Shown in pieces: positions 26,043 to 36,664 of a DNA stretch of 64,000 nucleotides. The translations under genes and the position numbers were made by a program. The notes below the pieces were generated by a model. That model saw only the letters and a program-made list of their open reading frames with translations, was not told the DNA's origin and ran no database searches. This DNA is from Bradyrhizobium diazoefficiens (GTDB lineage: Bacteria; Pseudomonadota; Alphaproteobacteria; Rhizobiales; Xanthobacteraceae). Position 1 is the first letter of the stretch, and every line of letters begins with the position of its first letter. The DNA lies in the NCBI RefSeq assembly GCF_016616885.1, contig NZ_CP067102.1, positions 2,012,501 through 2,076,500 on the forward strand, given 5' to 3'.

Positions 26043-27833
26043 ATGCGCATCCAGACACCGAACGGATTCAAACTCGACAATTCCGGCAAGCGCATTGTCG
26101 TCGATCCGGTCACTCGCATCGAAGGTCACATGCGCCTCGAGGTCAATGTCGACGCAAACAACGTCATCCGGAACGCCGTATCCACGGGCACGATGTGGCG
26201 CGGCATCGAAGTCATCCTGAAGGATCGTGATCCGCGCGACGCCTGGGCCTTCACCGAACGGATCTGCGGCGTGTGCACCGGCACGCACGCCCTGACATCG
26301 GTGCGCGCTGTCGAGAATGCCCTCGGAATCATCATTCCAGAGAATGCCAATTCGATCCGCAACCTGATGCAGCTCGCGCTGCAGGTGCACGATCATGTCG
26401 TTCACTTCTATCACCTGCACGCGCTGGATTGGGTCGACGTGGTCTCGGCGCTCTCGGCCGACCCGCGGGCGACTTCCACGCTCGCGCAGTCGATGTCGAA
26501 TTGGCCGTTGTCATCGCCTGGCTACTTCAAGGACCTCCAGACACGCCTCAAGAAGTTCGTCGAGTCGGGACAGTTGGGTCCTTTCAAGAACGGCTACTGG
26601 GGCAGCAAGGCCTACAAATTGCCGCCCGAAGCCAATCTGATGGCTGTGGCGCATTATCTGGAAGCGCTCGATTTCCAAAAGGAAATCGTAAAGGTCCACA
26701 CCATCTTCGGCGGCAAAAATCCTCATCCGAACTGGCTCGTCGGCGGCGTGCCCTGTCCGATCAATGTCGACGGGACCGGCGCGGTCGGAGCCATCAACAT
26801 GGAGCGGCTGAACCTGATCTCCTCGATCATCGATCGTCTGATCGAATTCAACGAGCAGGTTTACTTGCCTGACGTGGCGGCGATCGGGTCCTTCTACAAG
26901 GATTGGCTCTATGGCGGGGGTCTTTCGAGCAAGAGCGTCCTCACCTATGGCGACGTGCCCGAACACGCCAACGACTACTCCTCAAAGAACCTGAAGCTGC
27001 CGCAAGGGGCCATTATCAACGGCAATCTCTCGGAGGTGTTTCCAGTCGACCATGCCAACCCCGAGGAGATCCAGGAATTCGTCGTTCACTCCTGGTACAA
27101 ATATCCTGACGAGACCGAGGGCCTGCACCCCTGGGATGGCGTCACCGAGCCGAACTACGTGCTCGGGCCCAATGCGAAGGGCACCAAGACAGCGATCGAG
27201 CAGCTCGATGAGGGCGGCAAATATTCCTGGATCAAGGCGCCGCGTTGGCGAGGCCACGCCATGGAGGTCGGTCCGCTCGCGCGCTGGGTCGTCGGTTACG
27301 CCCAGAACAAGGCGGAGTTCAAGGATCCGGTCGACAAATTCCTGAAGGACCTCGACCTGCCGCTGTCGGCCCTGTTCTCGACACTCGGCCGCACCGCGGC
27401 GCGCGCGCTGGAATCGGTCTGGGCCGGGCGCCAGATGCGCTATTTCCAGGATAAGCTCGTCGCCAATATCAAGGCCGGCGATAGCTCGACCGCCAATGTC
27501 GAGAAGTGGAAGCCGGAGAGCTGGCCAAAGGAGGCCAAGGGCTTTGGCTTTACCGAGGCGCCGCGCGGCGCGCTCGCGCACTGGATCAAGATCAAGCAAA
27601 CCAAGATCGACAACTACCAGTGCGTGGTGCCGACCACCTGGAATGGCTCGCCGCGCGATCCCAAGGGAAATATCGGCGCATTCGAGGCCTCCTTGATGGA
27701 TACGCCGATGGCGAATCCCGAGCAGCCGCTCGAGATCCTTCGCACCATTCATTCCTTCGATCCGTGCCTGGCGTGCTCGACCCACCTCATGAGTCCGGAT
27801 GGCCAGAAACTGGCGAGCGTCAAGGTCAGGTAA
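26043..27833 (+). CDS. hupL: Uptake [NiFe]-hydrogenase large subunit
   Basis: This 596-residue catalytic subunit oxidises H2 at the NiFe(CN)2CO site. The four Ni-binding cysteines are in [11 protein letters not shown] (Cys75, Cys78) and [10 protein letters not shown] (Cys575, Cys578). The C-terminal 15 residues after His581 ([15 protein letters not shown]) are the extension removed by HupD after Ni insertion. It follows hupS by 20 bp and is complete. Confidence 0.98.
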   Translation: MRIQTPNGFKLDNSGKRIVVDPVTRIEGHMRLEVNVDANNVIRNAVSTGTMWRGIEVILKDRDPRDAWAFTERICGVCTGTHALTSVRAVENALGIIIPENANSIRNLMQLALQVHDHVVHFYHLHALDWVDVVSALSADPRATSTLAQSMSNWPLSSPGYFKDLQTRLKKFVESGQLGPFKNGYWGSKAYKLPPEANLMAVAHYLEALDFQKEIVKVHTIFGGKNPHPNWLVGGVPCPINVDGTGAVGAINMERLNLISSIIDRLIEFNEQVYLPDVAAIGSFYKDWLYGGGLSSKSVLTYGDVPEHANDYSSKNLKLPQGAIINGNLSEVFPVDHANPEEIQEFVVHSWYKYPDETEGLHPWDGVTEPNYVLGPNAKGTKTAIEQLDEGGKYSWIKAPRWRGHAMEVGPLARWVVGYAQNKAEFKDPVDKFLKDLDLPLSALFSTLGRTAARALESVWAGRQMRYFQDKLVANIKAGDSSTANVEKWKPESWPKEAKGFGFTEAPRGALAHWIKIKQTKIDNYQCVVPTTWNGSPRDPKGNIGAFEASLMDTPMANPEQPLEILRTIHSFDPCLACSTHLMSPDGQKLASVKVR

Positions 27834-27850
27834 ACCAGGGATGAAGCACC

Positions 27851-28588
27851 ATGACGGATGCGGTTGACGGTCGTTCGAAATCTGAGCCGAATCTCGCTGC
27901 GATCGCAGCGGACGGGGACGGTGGACATGCGATCGGACGTCCCATGGTCTATGTCTACGAAGCACCAGTGCGAATCTGCCACTGGGTCAATGCGTTCTCG
28001 GTCGTCGCGCTGATGGTGACCGGCTACCTGATCGGAATGCCGTTGCCGTCGATGGAGGGCGAGGCGAACTTCGTAATGGGCTATATCCGCTTCGTCCACT
28101 TCGCGGCCGGTCAGGTGCTGGCAGTGTTCTTCCTCACCCGCCTCTTCTGGGCTTTCGTCGGCAACCATCATTCCCGGCAGATCTTCTATTTGCCGGCTCA
28201 TCGCAAGCAGTTCTGGCGAGAAATGCTGGATGAAATCCGCTGGTACGCGTTCCTGGAACACGAGCCGAAAATGTATGTCGGCCACAATCCCTTGGCGCGG
28301 ACCGGGATGTTCACGGGCTTCACGCTGTTCGTGGCCTACATGATCATCACCGGCTTTGCACTCTATTCGGAAGCCAGCGGAATCGATAGCTGGCAGCACA
28401 AGCTGTTCGGCTGGGTGTTCGCGATCTGGCCGAACAGCCAGGATGTGCACACCTGGCATCATCTCGGCATGTGGGCGCTCGTGACGTTCGTCATAGTGCA
28501 CATCTATGCCGCGATCCGCGAAGACATCATGTCGCGTCAGAGCATCATCTCCTCGATGGTCTCCGGCGAACGGCAATCTCGCGACTGA
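27851..28588 (+). CDS. hupC: Hydrogenase cytochrome b subunit
   Basis: This 245-residue integral membrane diheme cytochrome b anchors HupSL and passes electrons to the quinone pool. Four helices are visible, with haem-ligand histidines in PVRICHWVNAFSVV, IRFVHFAAGQVLA and DVHTWHHLGMWALV. It lies 17 bp after hupL, in the usual order. Confidence 0.96.
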   Translation: MTDAVDGRSKSEPNLAAIAADGDGGHAIGRPMVYVYEAPVRICHWVNAFSVVALMVTGYLIGMPLPSMEGEANFVMGYIRFVHFAAGQVLAVFFLTRLFWAFVGNHHSRQIFYLPAHRKQFWREMLDEIRWYAFLEHEPKMYVGHNPLARTGMFTGFTLFVAYMIITGFALYSEASGIDSWQHKLFGWVFAIWPNSQDVHTWHHLGMWALVTFVIVHIYAAIREDIMSRQSIISSMVSGERQSRD

Positions 28589-28605
28589 ACCCAGAAACGA
28601 GGCCT

Positions 28606-29187
28606 ATGCCGACATCTTCAACAGACCGCATTCTGGTGCTCGGCATCGGCAATATCCTGTGGGCCGATGAGGGGTTCGGCGTGCGCGCCGTGGAGGAATT
28701 CCACCGCCGCTACGCCGTATCGGACAATGTCACCATTCTCGACGGCGGGACGCAGGGCCTCTACCTCGTCAGCTATCTGGAAGAGGCCGATCGTCTGATC
28801 GTGTTCGACGCGATCGACTATGGGCTCGAGACGGGAGAGTTGAAGCTGGTGCGCGACGAGGAAGTTCCGCGTTTCACGGGTGCGAAGAAGATGAGCTTGC
28901 ATCAGACCGGATTTCAGGAAGTCATCAGCGCGGCGGATCTGCTCGGGCGCTGCCCGAAGCATCTCGCGTTGATCGGCTGCCAACCGCGCGATCTCGAAGC
29001 CTGGGGCGGCCCTTTGACCAAGCCGGTGAGCGATCAGATCGGGCCGGCGATCGAGCTGGTCTGCACAATCCTGGCTGAGTGGGGCGCGACGGCGAGTCTG
29101 CGTAGCGAGCCGCTGCCGGAGTCCGAACGGCTGCTCGCCAACGATATCGACCATCAGCACTACGAGATGAGGATGCGGCCGGTCTGA
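28606..29187 (+). CDS. hupD: Hydrogenase maturation endopeptidase
   Basis: This 193-residue Ni-dependent protease cleaves the C-terminal extension of HupL. It shows the M52 family start ILVLGIGNILWADEGFGVRA with metal-binding Glu and Asp residues, DAIDYGLE, and MSLHQTGFQEVI with the His ligand. The ATG at 28606 is chosen because GAGG is just upstream; a longer open frame begins inside hupC. Confidence 0.96.
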   Translation: MPTSSTDRILVLGIGNILWADEGFGVRAVEEFHRRYAVSDNVTILDGGTQGLYLVSYLEEADRLIVFDAIDYGLETGELKLVRDEEVPRFTGAKKMSLHQTGFQEVISAADLLGRCPKHLALIGCQPRDLEAWGGPLTKPVSDQIGPAIELVCTILAEWGATASLRSEPLPESERLLANDIDHQHYEMRMRPV

Positions 29188-29213
29188 CCGGCGTGCGCGA
29201 CCGGAGACGCGGG

Positions 29214-29603
29214 ATGTGCCTTGGCCTGCCGATGACGATCGTTGAAACTGACGGGGTTTCGGCGCTATGCGAGTTTCGCGGCGAGCGGCGGCGCGTCTCG
29301 ATGCTTTTGCTCTGCAACCTGCCGGTCGGAACCAAGGTGCTCGTCCATATCGACACCGCGATCCGTCTGCTCGATGAGGCAGAGGCGCGACTGATCGCTG
29401 ATGCGATCGAGGGGCTGACCGCGGTGCTCGGTGGCGAGGATTGCGACCGTTTCTTCGCCGACCTCATCGAGCGAGAGCCGCAACTGCCCGAGCATCTCCG
29501 GCTCGACCAAGCGGCCCATATTCCAAATCCGATCCTCGATGTAACCCGCGTCGCGGGCGGCTCGGGTTGGTCCGCTGCGGATGAAAGACAAGCTTCCAGA
29601 TGA
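29214..29603 (+). CDS. hupF: HupF, HypC-family hydrogenase chaperone
   Basis: This 129-residue protein begins MCLGLPMTIVE, the HypC/HupF signature in which Cys2 binds the large-subunit precursor. HupF is known to stabilise HupL under oxygen. It is longer than HypC because of a C-terminal extension, typical for HupF. The ATG at 29214 is chosen since Cys must follow Met; an upstream GTG frame adds seven residues. Confidence 0.94.
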   Translation: MCLGLPMTIVETDGVSALCEFRGERRRVSMLLLCNLPVGTKVLVHIDTAIRLLDEAEARLIADAIEGLTAVLGGEDCDRFFADLIEREPQLPEHLRLDQAAHIPNPILDVTRVAGGSGWSAADERQASR

Positions 29604-29778
29604 CAAGCTATTCCGTTGAATGCGGAAAGACAGTCATCATTCGAAACCATCCCTCTTCGCGGACGCGAAAAATGAATGATCTATCTCAATGAGATCGGTC
29701 TCAGGAAAGGCGATAACTAATCGTGACATGTGCCTTGCTAACCTCTCGCGTCAGAGAAATAGGCTTGCCAGAAGGCTG

Positions 29779-31083
29779 ATGGAATTCCAGCAGGGAAAGC
29801 ATGATCTGACGCGGCGCGGCCTGCCCGAGGTCGATGCCGCGAATGTCGATCGGTTTCTTGGCGCGGCCAATGACGCCGGTGCGGTGGCCGTGCTGTTGTC
29901 GACGGGCGATCCCGCGCGTTTTATGGAGGCGATCGACGTCGCGGTCGTGTTGCCGGAACTGATTGACGCCTTTCGGGGGCAGTTGCGGGGGGCCGTGATC
30001 GCGCGTCGCGCCGAGAGCGAGCTCGGCCAGCGCTTTGGCGTGCGGGTGCAGCCCACGCTGATCTTTGTCGCCAAGGGCGAAACGCTCGGATTGATCGCCA
30101 AGATCCAGGACTGGCCGGTCTATGTCGACCGCATCGCCAAGCTGATCGACCTCCGCGCGGCGGGAGCGTGTTGTTGTGACACTCATCATTCCCCAGCATC
30201 GCTCACAGGGTATCGAACCATGAACGCGGGTTTCCCGACCGCGCCTGGAGCCGCCGAACAGCCGATCAACGTGTTTCCGTTCGGCGAGGAAAGCCTGAAT
30301 GCATCGAGCGGCAGCCTGACAGCCGCGGGCGCCTTGGCGAAGCTTGCCACGCTCGACAGCGCGGAGCTGGCCAAGCGCTGTCCGAATGCAATCGATCTGC
30401 TGTCGAAAGTGGTCGTGGCCATCGCAAGCCAGAAGACCGACGCGCCGACCCGATTGTTCCGGCTCGGCAATCTCGACGATCTCGAGCGCAAGCTGATTGC
30501 GGACGTGCTCGGCGAAGGTGAGATTGCCGGCTTCGTCGCGCTGCCGGACGGATCGATGGCGCAGATCCAGGAATCAGTGCTGGCCGGAATCTGGCACGTC
30601 CGGCTCGAGACCGACGCCAACCATGAGTACCTCGAAGTCGGCGCAATCCCGGAAATCGTCAAGCGCGCCGCTGCTGATCTTACCACTACGGATTTCGAGA
30701 TCGGGCAGGCGCCGGAAGGCGCGATGAACGCGCTGCCGGTGCTCGCGGAAATCCGCGAGCGCGCGCTGGCCTGGCGGCCGAGCATTCGCTCGCAAATCAT
30801 CAATTTCACGCTGCTGCCGATGAGCCCCGTCGACATGAGCTTCCTCCAGGACACCATCAGGAATGGGCCGGTCCAGCTCGTTTCGCGCGGCTACGGCACT
30901 TGCCGGGTGCTCTCGACGGCTATCCGCAACGTCTGGTCGGTGCAGTTCTTCAACGCCATGGATGCCATCATGCTTGACACGCTGGAGGTTGGCGGTGTGC
31001 CGACCGTGGCAATCGCGGCTGACGAGGACTTCGAAGACTCCGCTGAGCGCCTCCAGGAAATCATCGAGGCCTATTTCAAATGA
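29779..31083 (+). CDS. hupGH: HupG-HupH fused in one reading frame (hydrogenase maturation)
   Basis: The frame joins two maturation proteins that are usually separate. The first part (about 130-145 residues) is HupG/HyaE, thioredoxin-like, with [20 protein letters not shown] and [15 protein letters not shown]; it is thought to guide the small-subunit precursor. The second part (about 283 residues) is HupH/HyaF, with [12 protein letters not shown] and [20 protein letters not shown]. Between them lies an odd linker, [19 protein letters not shown], with no stop codon; HupH could still start at the ATG at 30222. The ATG at 29779, with AGAAGG upstream, is preferred to an earlier in-frame start at 29689. 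A sequencing or natural indel at the hupG stop is the alternative explanation. Confidence 0.88.
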   Translation: MEFQQGKHDLTRRGLPEVDAANVDRFLGAANDAGAVAVLLSTGDPARFMEAIDVAVVLPELIDAFRGQLRGAVIARRAESELGQRFGVRVQPTLIFVAKGETLGLIAKIQDWPVYVDRIAKLIDLRAAGACCCDTHHSPASLTGYRTMNAGFPTAPGAAEQPINVFPFGEESLNASSGSLTAAGALAKLATLDSAELAKRCPNAIDLLSKVVVAIASQKTDAPTRLFRLGNLDDLERKLIADVLGEGEIAGFVALPDGSMAQIQESVLAGIWHVRLETDANHEYLEVGAIPEIVKRAAADLTTTDFEIGQAPEGAMNALPVLAEIRERALAWRPSIRSQIINFTLLPMSPVDMSFLQDTIRNGPVQLVSRGYGTCRVLSTAIRNVWSVQFFNAMDAIMLDTLEVGGVPTVAIAADEDFEDSAERLQEIIEAYFK

Positions 31084-31286
31084 GCGCATTCGAAAATTTT
31101 GGCGTTCGCCAGGATGTTACCGAAGGCACGCAGCTGGAATGCGGCATCTGCTGGACGGTCTACGATCCCGCCGATGGCGACGATGTCGCGCAGATCGCAT
31201 CCGGCACGCCCTTCGCGGTCCTTCCTGACGATTGGCGCTGCCCGAACTGTGACGCGCCGAAATCCAAATTCATGGCCATCGCATGA
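31080..31286 (+). CDS. hupI: HupI rubredoxin
   Basis: This 68-residue rubredoxin has iron ligands in [12 protein letters not shown] and [13 protein letters not shown]. In hup operons it is needed for small-subunit cluster assembly under oxygen. The ATG overlaps the hupH stop (ATGA). Confidence 0.96.
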   Translation: MSAFENFGVRQDVTEGTQLECGICWTVYDPADGDDVAQIASGTPFAVLPDDWRCPNCDAPKSKFMAIA

Positions 31287-31798
31287 AACCTGATGCGCAA
31301 GCGCCTGCCACTGACGCCGACGCGGCAGCTTGGGGGCAGCGGCTGGCTCACGTCTACCGGGACATCGGCGCTCGCGCGATGCGCGACCTGCCGATCTACA
31401 ACGACGCCCTCGACGTTGAGGCAGTCGGCTTCCGCGGATTCAACGGCACGATCATCGGTATCATGGTCACGCCCTGGTTCATGAATTTGGTGATGCCGAC
31501 CGGCGAAATGGCGCCGGCGGGCTCAGCTTCGACCTTGCGCCTTCGCTTTCCGGCCGGCGACATTGAGTTCATCCTCAGCGATGTCAACCATGCGGGCCGC
31601 ATCGCGAGCTGTTCGCTGTTCTCGCCCATGATCGGGTTTGCTGACGCGGCCTCCGCTCGGGCAACGGCGGAAGCCGCCATCAACGAACTCATGTTGCCGG
31701 CCGACGGCAAGGAGGCGACCCGACGCCGCGAGCCCGCTACAAGCGCGATCGATCGGCGTAGCTTCATGCGGGCTGTTCTGACGGAGCAGCACGAATGA
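31283..31798 (+). CDS. hupJ: HupJ, HybE-family hydrogenase assembly chaperone
   Basis: This 171-residue protein of the HupJ/HybE family is recognised by VTPWFMNLVMPTGE and AGRIASCSLFSPM. It assists maturation of the hydrogenase small subunit or its export. It overlaps hupI by 4 bp (ATGA). Confidence 0.94.
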   Translation: MKPDAQAPATDADAAAWGQRLAHVYRDIGARAMRDLPIYNDALDVEAVGFRGFNGTIIGIMVTPWFMNLVMPTGEMAPAGSASTLRLRFPAGDIEFILSDVNHAGRIASCSLFSPMIGFADAASARATAEAAINELMLPADGKEATRRREPATSAIDRRSFMRAVLTEQHE

Positions 31799-32889
31799 AC
31801 CCGGGCTTCCGCAGCGAGATCGACATCACGGTGTGGCTCGCCAAGGATACGATCGCCGAGGTCGCAATCCTGCCCCGGAGCCGGCTGCCGTTGACGAGCC
31901 TGTTTGCGGGCAAGCCCGTCTCGTTGCTGCTCTCCGTGCTGCCGCGGCTGTTCTCGCTGTGCTCGGTTGCACATCAGGTGGCGTTTCTGGGAGCGGTGGA
32001 AGCCGCGCGCGGCGAGGATTGTCCTCCAGAGACCATGCATCGCCGCGTCACCGCTGTCGTCGCCGAGCGCCTGACGGACCTGTTCCGTGGTCTGTTCGTC
32101 GGCCAGCTCACCCTGGATGGCGCGAGCGCCACCGCGGTCCGCGCCATGATGCAGGCGACCGCCGTCCTTGCTGGCGTCCTCGGCGAAGGCGGGCAGGTCT
32201 TGGCGCGTTGCGAGGCGGTATCGCACATCAAGGCTGTGCTCGCTGCACTCGGAATCGCGGGCGAAGGAGAGGCGCCGACGCCAGGCAGCGCGCTGGCAGC
32301 GCATCTTTCGAGCTTCGATGGGCATGCGCTGCTGCAGCCGGTCGTCGAACACTCGTTTCTTTCCGTCACCGATGATCGCGATGTCGTCATGCGGCTGCTT
32401 GCGGATGGCGCGAGCTTCTCCGATGCCCCCGATCTCCACGGTCGAATTCCCGAGACGGGTGTGTGGGCACGCCGGGTCCGGCGCCAGCCGGTCCTGCCGC
32501 CGCGCGGCAGGCCTGCCGAGCGACAGAAGGCGCGCATTGCGGAAGTGGCGCGCCTCTGCTCCTGGCTCGAGACGGGCAATGAGGCGCTCGAGGACGGCGT
32601 CGTCGAGAGCTATCGGCTTGGCGCCGGCAGAGGTGCGGCGGCCGTCGAATGCGCCCGCGGCCGGCTCTATCAGCTCGTCGAGTGCGATAATGAACACCGC
32701 ATCGTCCGCTTGGAATCGCTGGCTCCAACCGAATGGAACTTCCATGCGCGTGGACCGCTGGTCCGCAGCCTGCAGGGTTCGGCGCTTGCCGCCGGTCAAG
32801 AGGGGCAGAATGCCGTCCGCACGCTCGTCGGCTCCTTCGATCCCTGCGTCGGATTTAACCTCAGCTTTCGTAAGGTCGGCCATGCATGA
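31795..32889 (+). CDS. hupK: HupK, hydrogenase large-subunit-like maturation scaffold
   Basis: This 364-residue protein is distantly related to HupL. It keeps echoes of the large subunit such as PETGVWARRVRRQP and the C-terminal SFDPCVGFNLSF, where a single Cys replaces the Ni-binding pair. HupK proteins are proposed scaffolds for the Fe(CN)2CO unit. It overlaps hupJ (ATGA) and hypA (8 bp). Confidence 0.93.
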   Translation: MNPGFRSEIDITVWLAKDTIAEVAILPRSRLPLTSLFAGKPVSLLLSVLPRLFSLCSVAHQVAFLGAVEAARGEDCPPETMHRRVTAVVAERLTDLFRGLFVGQLTLDGASATAVRAMMQATAVLAGVLGEGGQVLARCEAVSHIKAVLAALGIAGEGEAPTPGSALAAHLSSFDGHALLQPVVEHSFLSVTDDRDVVMRLLADGASFSDAPDLHGRIPETGVWARRVRRQPVLPPRGRPAERQKARIAEVARLCSWLETGNEALEDGVVESYRLGAGRGAAAVECARGRLYQLVECDNEHRIVRLESLAPTEWNFHARGPLVRSLQGSALAAGQEGQNAVRTLVGSFDPCVGFNLSFRKVGHA

Positions 32890-33223
32890 GATGGCGGTTT
32901 GCCAGGGGATCGTCGAGATCGTCGAGGAGGAAGCGCGCAGGCGCGCGTTCGCCAAAGTGAAGGCAGTGTGCATCGAGATCGGCGCGTTGAGCCATGTTGC
33001 GCCGGAGGCGATAAAATTCTGCTTCGAAGCGGTCGCCGCACATACCATTGCACAAGGTGCGACCCTGGACATCGTCGAGACGCCTGGGACCGCCTGGTGC
33101 ATGGCCTGCTCGAGAAGCGTCAAAATCAAGCGGCGCGACGAGCCATGCCCTGCCTGCGGCAGCTATCAGTTGCAGGTGGCCGGTGGAGAAGAGATGCGGG
33201 TCAGGGCATTGGAGGTCGACTGA
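32882..33223 (+). CDS. hypA: HypA, nickel insertion protein
   Basis: This 113-residue nickel chaperone begins [18 protein letters not shown]; the N-terminal amine and His2 bind Ni. The zinc site is seen as WCMACSRSV and CPACGSYQ. It delivers Ni to HupL with HypB. The ATG overlaps the hupK stop by 8 bp. Confidence 0.96.
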   Translation: MHEMAVCQGIVEIVEEEARRRAFAKVKAVCIEIGALSHVAPEAIKFCFEAVAAHTIAQGATLDIVETPGTAWCMACSRSVKIKRRDEPCPACGSYQLQVAGGEEMRVRALEVD

Positions 33224-34167
33224 TGTGTACAGTATGCGGCTGCGGTGACGGCAAAGCTTCCATTGAGCGCGGGCACGATCATCCCCATGGGCATGATCAC
33301 GCGCCTCCTCATCATGGTCATCACGATCATGGTGACGATGAACACCATCATCACGACCATGATCATCACCTTCATCATCACCACGATCGAACGCGCGATC
33401 ACCACGATCGAACGCGCGGCGATCCCGGCCTGCTCGACTGCGGCGCCGACCCGGCCGGGCAGACGATCGCCGGCATGAGCAGCGACCGCATCATCCAGGT
33501 CGAGCGTGACATCCTCGGCAAGAACGACCGCCTTGCGGCCGACAATCGTGCGCGGTTCCGCGCGGATGACGTGCTCGCCTTCAACCTGGTCTCAAGCCCC
33601 GGCGCCGGAAAGACCACGCTGTTGGCCCGCGCCGTGTCCGAACTGAAAGACAATTGCCCGATAGGCGTGATCGAGGGGGATCAGCAGACGTCGAACGACG
33701 CCGAGCGGATCCGCGCGACAGGCGTACCGGCGGTCCAGGTCAACACCGGTCAGGGCTGCCACCTCGATGCGGCCATGATCGGCGAGGCCTATGACCGGTT
33801 GCCCTGGCTCAACGGCGGCATCCTTTTTATCGAGAATGTCGGCAACCTCGTCTGTCCGGCGGCGTTTGATCTCGGCGAGGCCTGCAAGATCGTGGTGTTG
33901 TCGACCACCGAGGGCGAGGACAAGCCGCTCAAATATCCCAACATGTTCGCAGCGTCCTCGTTGATGCTGATCAACAAGATCGATCTCGCGCCTGTGCTCG
34001 ACCTCGATCTTGCCAGGACGATCGAATATGCACGGCGCGTCAACCCAAAGATCGAGGTGCTGACGGTATCGGCGCGGACCGGAGCGGGATTTGCGGCATT
34101 CTATGCCTGGATCCGGAAGCGCGCCGAGAAGGCGAGGGCGGCGTCCCTGAGTGCCGTGTCGGCATGA
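33223..34167 (+). CDS. hypB: HypB, nickel-binding GTPase
   Basis: This 314-residue G3E GTPase begins MCTVCGCGD (Ni-binding Cys cluster). A long His/Asp-rich stretch of about 50 residues (roughly 18-68) follows, which stores nickel as in the bradyrhizobial protein. The GTPase domain has [11 protein letters not shown] (P-loop), [11 protein letters not shown] and INKIDLAP. It overlaps the hypA stop by 1 bp. The His tract is encoded by a cat/cac/gat-rich simple-sequence region prone to length change. Confidence 0.97.
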   Translation: MCTVCGCGDGKASIERGHDHPHGHDHAPPHHGHHDHGDDEHHHHDHDHHLHHHHDRTRDHHDRTRGDPGLLDCGADPAGQTIAGMSSDRIIQVERDILGKNDRLAADNRARFRADDVLAFNLVSSPGAGKTTLLARAVSELKDNCPIGVIEGDQQTSNDAERIRATGVPAVQVNTGQGCHLDAAMIGEAYDRLPWLNGGILFIENVGNLVCPAAFDLGEACKIVVLSTTEGEDKPLKYPNMFAASSLMLINKIDLAPVLDLDLARTIEYARRVNPKIEVLTVSARTGAGFAAFYAWIRKRAEKARAASLSAVSA

Positions 34168-36428
34168 TGATGAGCGGCGGAGCCGCAGCGCGCGATGCTC
34201 GGCGGCTGCGCCTGCACGTGCGCGGCGCCGTGCAGGGCGTTGGCTTTCGCCCCTATGTCTATGGCCTTGCCATGCGCTATCGCCTCGGCGGCTTCGTGGC
34301 CAATGACCCGCACGGCGTCGTGATCGAGGTCGAAGGTGCGCGTGCTGCCGATTTCGTCGCTGCGCTGCCGCTGGAGAAACCGCCGCTGGCGCGGATCGAC
34401 GGGATCTCTGTGCAGCAGATCGGCGCCGTTGACAGCGACGAGTTCTGTATTCGCGCCAGCGAGCAAGGCAGGGTATCGACGCGGATCGTCGCCGACGCCG
34501 CCACCTGCGCCCGGTGCCTGAGCGAGCTGTTAGACCCGAGCAGCCGCTTCCATCTTTACCCCTTCGTCAACTGCACCCATTGCGGTCCGCGCCATACGAT
34601 TGTCGAGCGGCTGCCTTATGACCGCGGCACCACCGCGATGAAGCATTTCGCGATGTGCGCAGCTTGCGCCGCAGAATATGCCGATCCCGCAAGCCGCCGC
34701 TTTCATGCCGAGGCGATCGCCTGTCCGTTGTGTGGTCCGCGCTTGAGCCACGGCATCGAGGAGATCGCTGCTGAGGTCGCCGGCGGCAAAATCGTTGCGC
34801 TGAAGGGACTCGGTGGATATCAGCTCTTGTGCGATGCCCGAGACGATGAGGCGGTGAGGCGTCTGCGGCAGAGGAAGCAGCGGGAGCAGAAGCCGTTTGC
34901 GGTCATGATTGCCGCAGTCGACGCTGTCGCGAACATCGCTAGCGCGAATGCAACAGAGCTGGAATTGTTGGAGTCAACGGCTCGCCCGATTGTATTACTG
35001 ACGTCGCGTCGGCAACTCGCGCCGGCAATCGCGCCGGACCTGTCGCGGATCGGCGTCATGCTGCCGGTCGCGCCGCTGCATCATCTGGTCTTTCATGTGC
35101 TGAACTCGGCACACAAGCGTGCCGACGGCTCTCCTTGGGTTGTCGTGGCGACGAGCGCCAATCCGGGCGGCGAGCCGCCGGTCATCGAGAATGACGAGGC
35201 GGAGCGCCGACTTGCCGGCATTGCCGACCTGATCGTCACTCATGATCGCGATATCGTCACGCGTGCTGATGATTCCGTGGTGTCGGTCGTTGCCGGACGC
35301 GCGCAATTCATCCGGAGGGCCCGCGGCTATGTTCCCGAGCCGATTCGGTTGGCGCGTGCCGTGCCGCCGGTGCTCGCAGTGGGCGGCGCGCTGAAGGCAT
35401 CTGTCGCGATTACGCGCGGTGATGAAGCCTTCGTCTCCCAGCACATCGGAGATCTCGATACCGTGGAGGCCATTCGCTTCTTCGAGAAGACGATCGAGCA
35501 CCTGATCTCGACCCTGGATGTTGAGCCGGCCGTCGTGGCGCATGATCTTCATCCCGATATGGCCTCCACCCGCTTTGCCGAGGCGAGCGGCCATAGGCTG
35601 ATTGCGGTTCAGCACCATCACGCACATGCGGCGTCCGTGATGGCGGAGCACGGTATCGACGGGCCTGTGCTGGCACTGGTGCTTGACGGCTTTGGTCATG
35701 GTAGCGACGGCGGGAGTTGGGGCGGCGAGCTCTTGCGATGTGAGGGCGCGCGCTTCCGGCGGATCGGACATCTGGTGCCGCTCAGGATGCCAGGCGGCGA
35801 TCGCGCCGCGCGCGAGCCTTGGCGGATGGCTGCCGGCGTGCTTCACGCGCTCGGGCGCGGCGCGGAGATTCCGCGTCGGTTTGCGGCGCAGCCGTTGGCG
35901 GCGGGTGTTTTGGCCCTGCTCGACCAGCCCGACGTGCCGACGACGACCAGCGCCGGCCGGATGTTCGATGCAGCCGCCGGATTGCTGGGATTCTCCACGC
36001 GGCAGAGCTATGAAGGCGAAGCCGCGATGAAGCTGGAGGCGCGTGTTCGTCGCACACGCGTCGCTGAGGGCGCCTGGACAATCGAACAAGGCGTGTTGTC
36101 GCTGTATCCGCTGTTTGAACGTCTTGTGGCTGATGCCCCCGATCCGACCGTAGGCACCGAGCTGTTTCATGGCACGTTTGGCGCGGCCTGCGTCGACTGG
36201 ATCGCCTGTGCTGCACGAGAGACCGGCCTCGCCACCGTCATTTTGAGCGGCGGCTGCTTCCTCAACGCGGTCCTGAGCGAGGAGGTGCAGCGCGGCTGCA
36301 TCGCTGTCGGGCTCAATCCGCGGCTCTCGCGCCAGGTGCCGCCGAATGACGGCGGCTTGAGCCTCGGCCAAGCCTGGGTTGCCGCTCTCCAAATGCTCGA
36401 AGAACAAAGGCTGGAAGGAAACGCCTGA
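34164..36428 (+). CDS. hypF: HypF, carbamoyltransferase for hydrogenase CN ligands
   Basis: This 754-residue enzyme turns carbamoyl phosphate into HypE-thiocarboxamide, the source of CN ligands. Domains in order: acylphosphatase-like ([15 protein letters not shown]), two zinc-finger CxxC pairs ([34 protein letters not shown]), YrdC-like ([10 protein letters not shown]), and a Kae1-like C-terminal part with [11 protein letters not shown] and DGFGHGSDG. It overlaps hypB by 4 bp. This family is related to the carbamoyltransferase at 18103. Confidence 0.97.
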   Translation: MMMSGGAAARDARRLRLHVRGAVQGVGFRPYVYGLAMRYRLGGFVANDPHGVVIEVEGARAADFVAALPLEKPPLARIDGISVQQIGAVDSDEFCIRASEQGRVSTRIVADAATCARCLSELLDPSSRFHLYPFVNCTHCGPRHTIVERLPYDRGTTAMKHFAMCAACAAEYADPASRRFHAEAIACPLCGPRLSHGIEEIAAEVAGGKIVALKGLGGYQLLCDARDDEAVRRLRQRKQREQKPFAVMIAAVDAVANIASANATELELLESTARPIVLLTSRRQLAPAIAPDLSRIGVMLPVAPLHHLVFHVLNSAHKRADGSPWVVVATSANPGGEPPVIENDEAERRLAGIADLIVTHDRDIVTRADDSVVSVVAGRAQFIRRARGYVPEPIRLARAVPPVLAVGGALKASVAITRGDEAFVSQHIGDLDTVEAIRFFEKTIEHLISTLDVEPAVVAHDLHPDMASTRFAEASGHRLIAVQHHHAHAASVMAEHGIDGPVLALVLDGFGHGSDGGSWGGELLRCEGARFRRIGHLVPLRMPGGDRAAREPWRMAAGVLHALGRGAEIPRRFAAQPLAAGVLALLDQPDVPTTTSAGRMFDAAAGLLGFSTRQSYEGEAAMKLEARVRRTRVAEGAWTIEQGVLSLYPLFERLVADAPDPTVGTELFHGTFGAACVDWIACAARETGLATVILSGGCFLNAVLSEEVQRGCIAVGLNPRLSRQVPPNDGGLSLGQAWVAALQMLEEQRLEGNA

Positions 36429-36664
36429 TGTGTCTCGCCATACCTGCAGAGGTTACAAAGCTGCTTCCCGGCGAGATGGCCGTCGCCTCGATCGACGGCG
36501 TCAGCAAGGAGGTTTCGGTGATGCTGATCGAAGATCTCGCCGTGGGCGACTACGTGATCATCCATGTCGGTTATGCCCTGACCAAGATCGATCCGGATGA
36601 GGCGAGGCGGACGCTGGAGCTCATGCGTGAGCTCAGCAGCGAAGGGCAGGGAGCAATGCAGTGA
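36428..36664 (+). CDS. hypC: HypC, hydrogenase maturation chaperone
   Basis: This 78-residue protein begins [12 protein letters not shown]. Cys2 holds the Fe(CN)2CO unit with HypD and passes it to the large-subunit precursor. It overlaps hypF by 1 bp and hypD by 4 bp. Confidence 0.96.
   Translation: MCLAIPAEVTKLLPGEMAVASIDGVSKEVSVMLIEDLAVGDYVIIHVGYALTKIDPDEARRTLELMRELSSEGQGAMQ

Noticed and set aside
26982..27965. 327-codon minus-strand frame opposite hupL
   Set aside because: Antisense shadow of hupL, with no recognisable domain.
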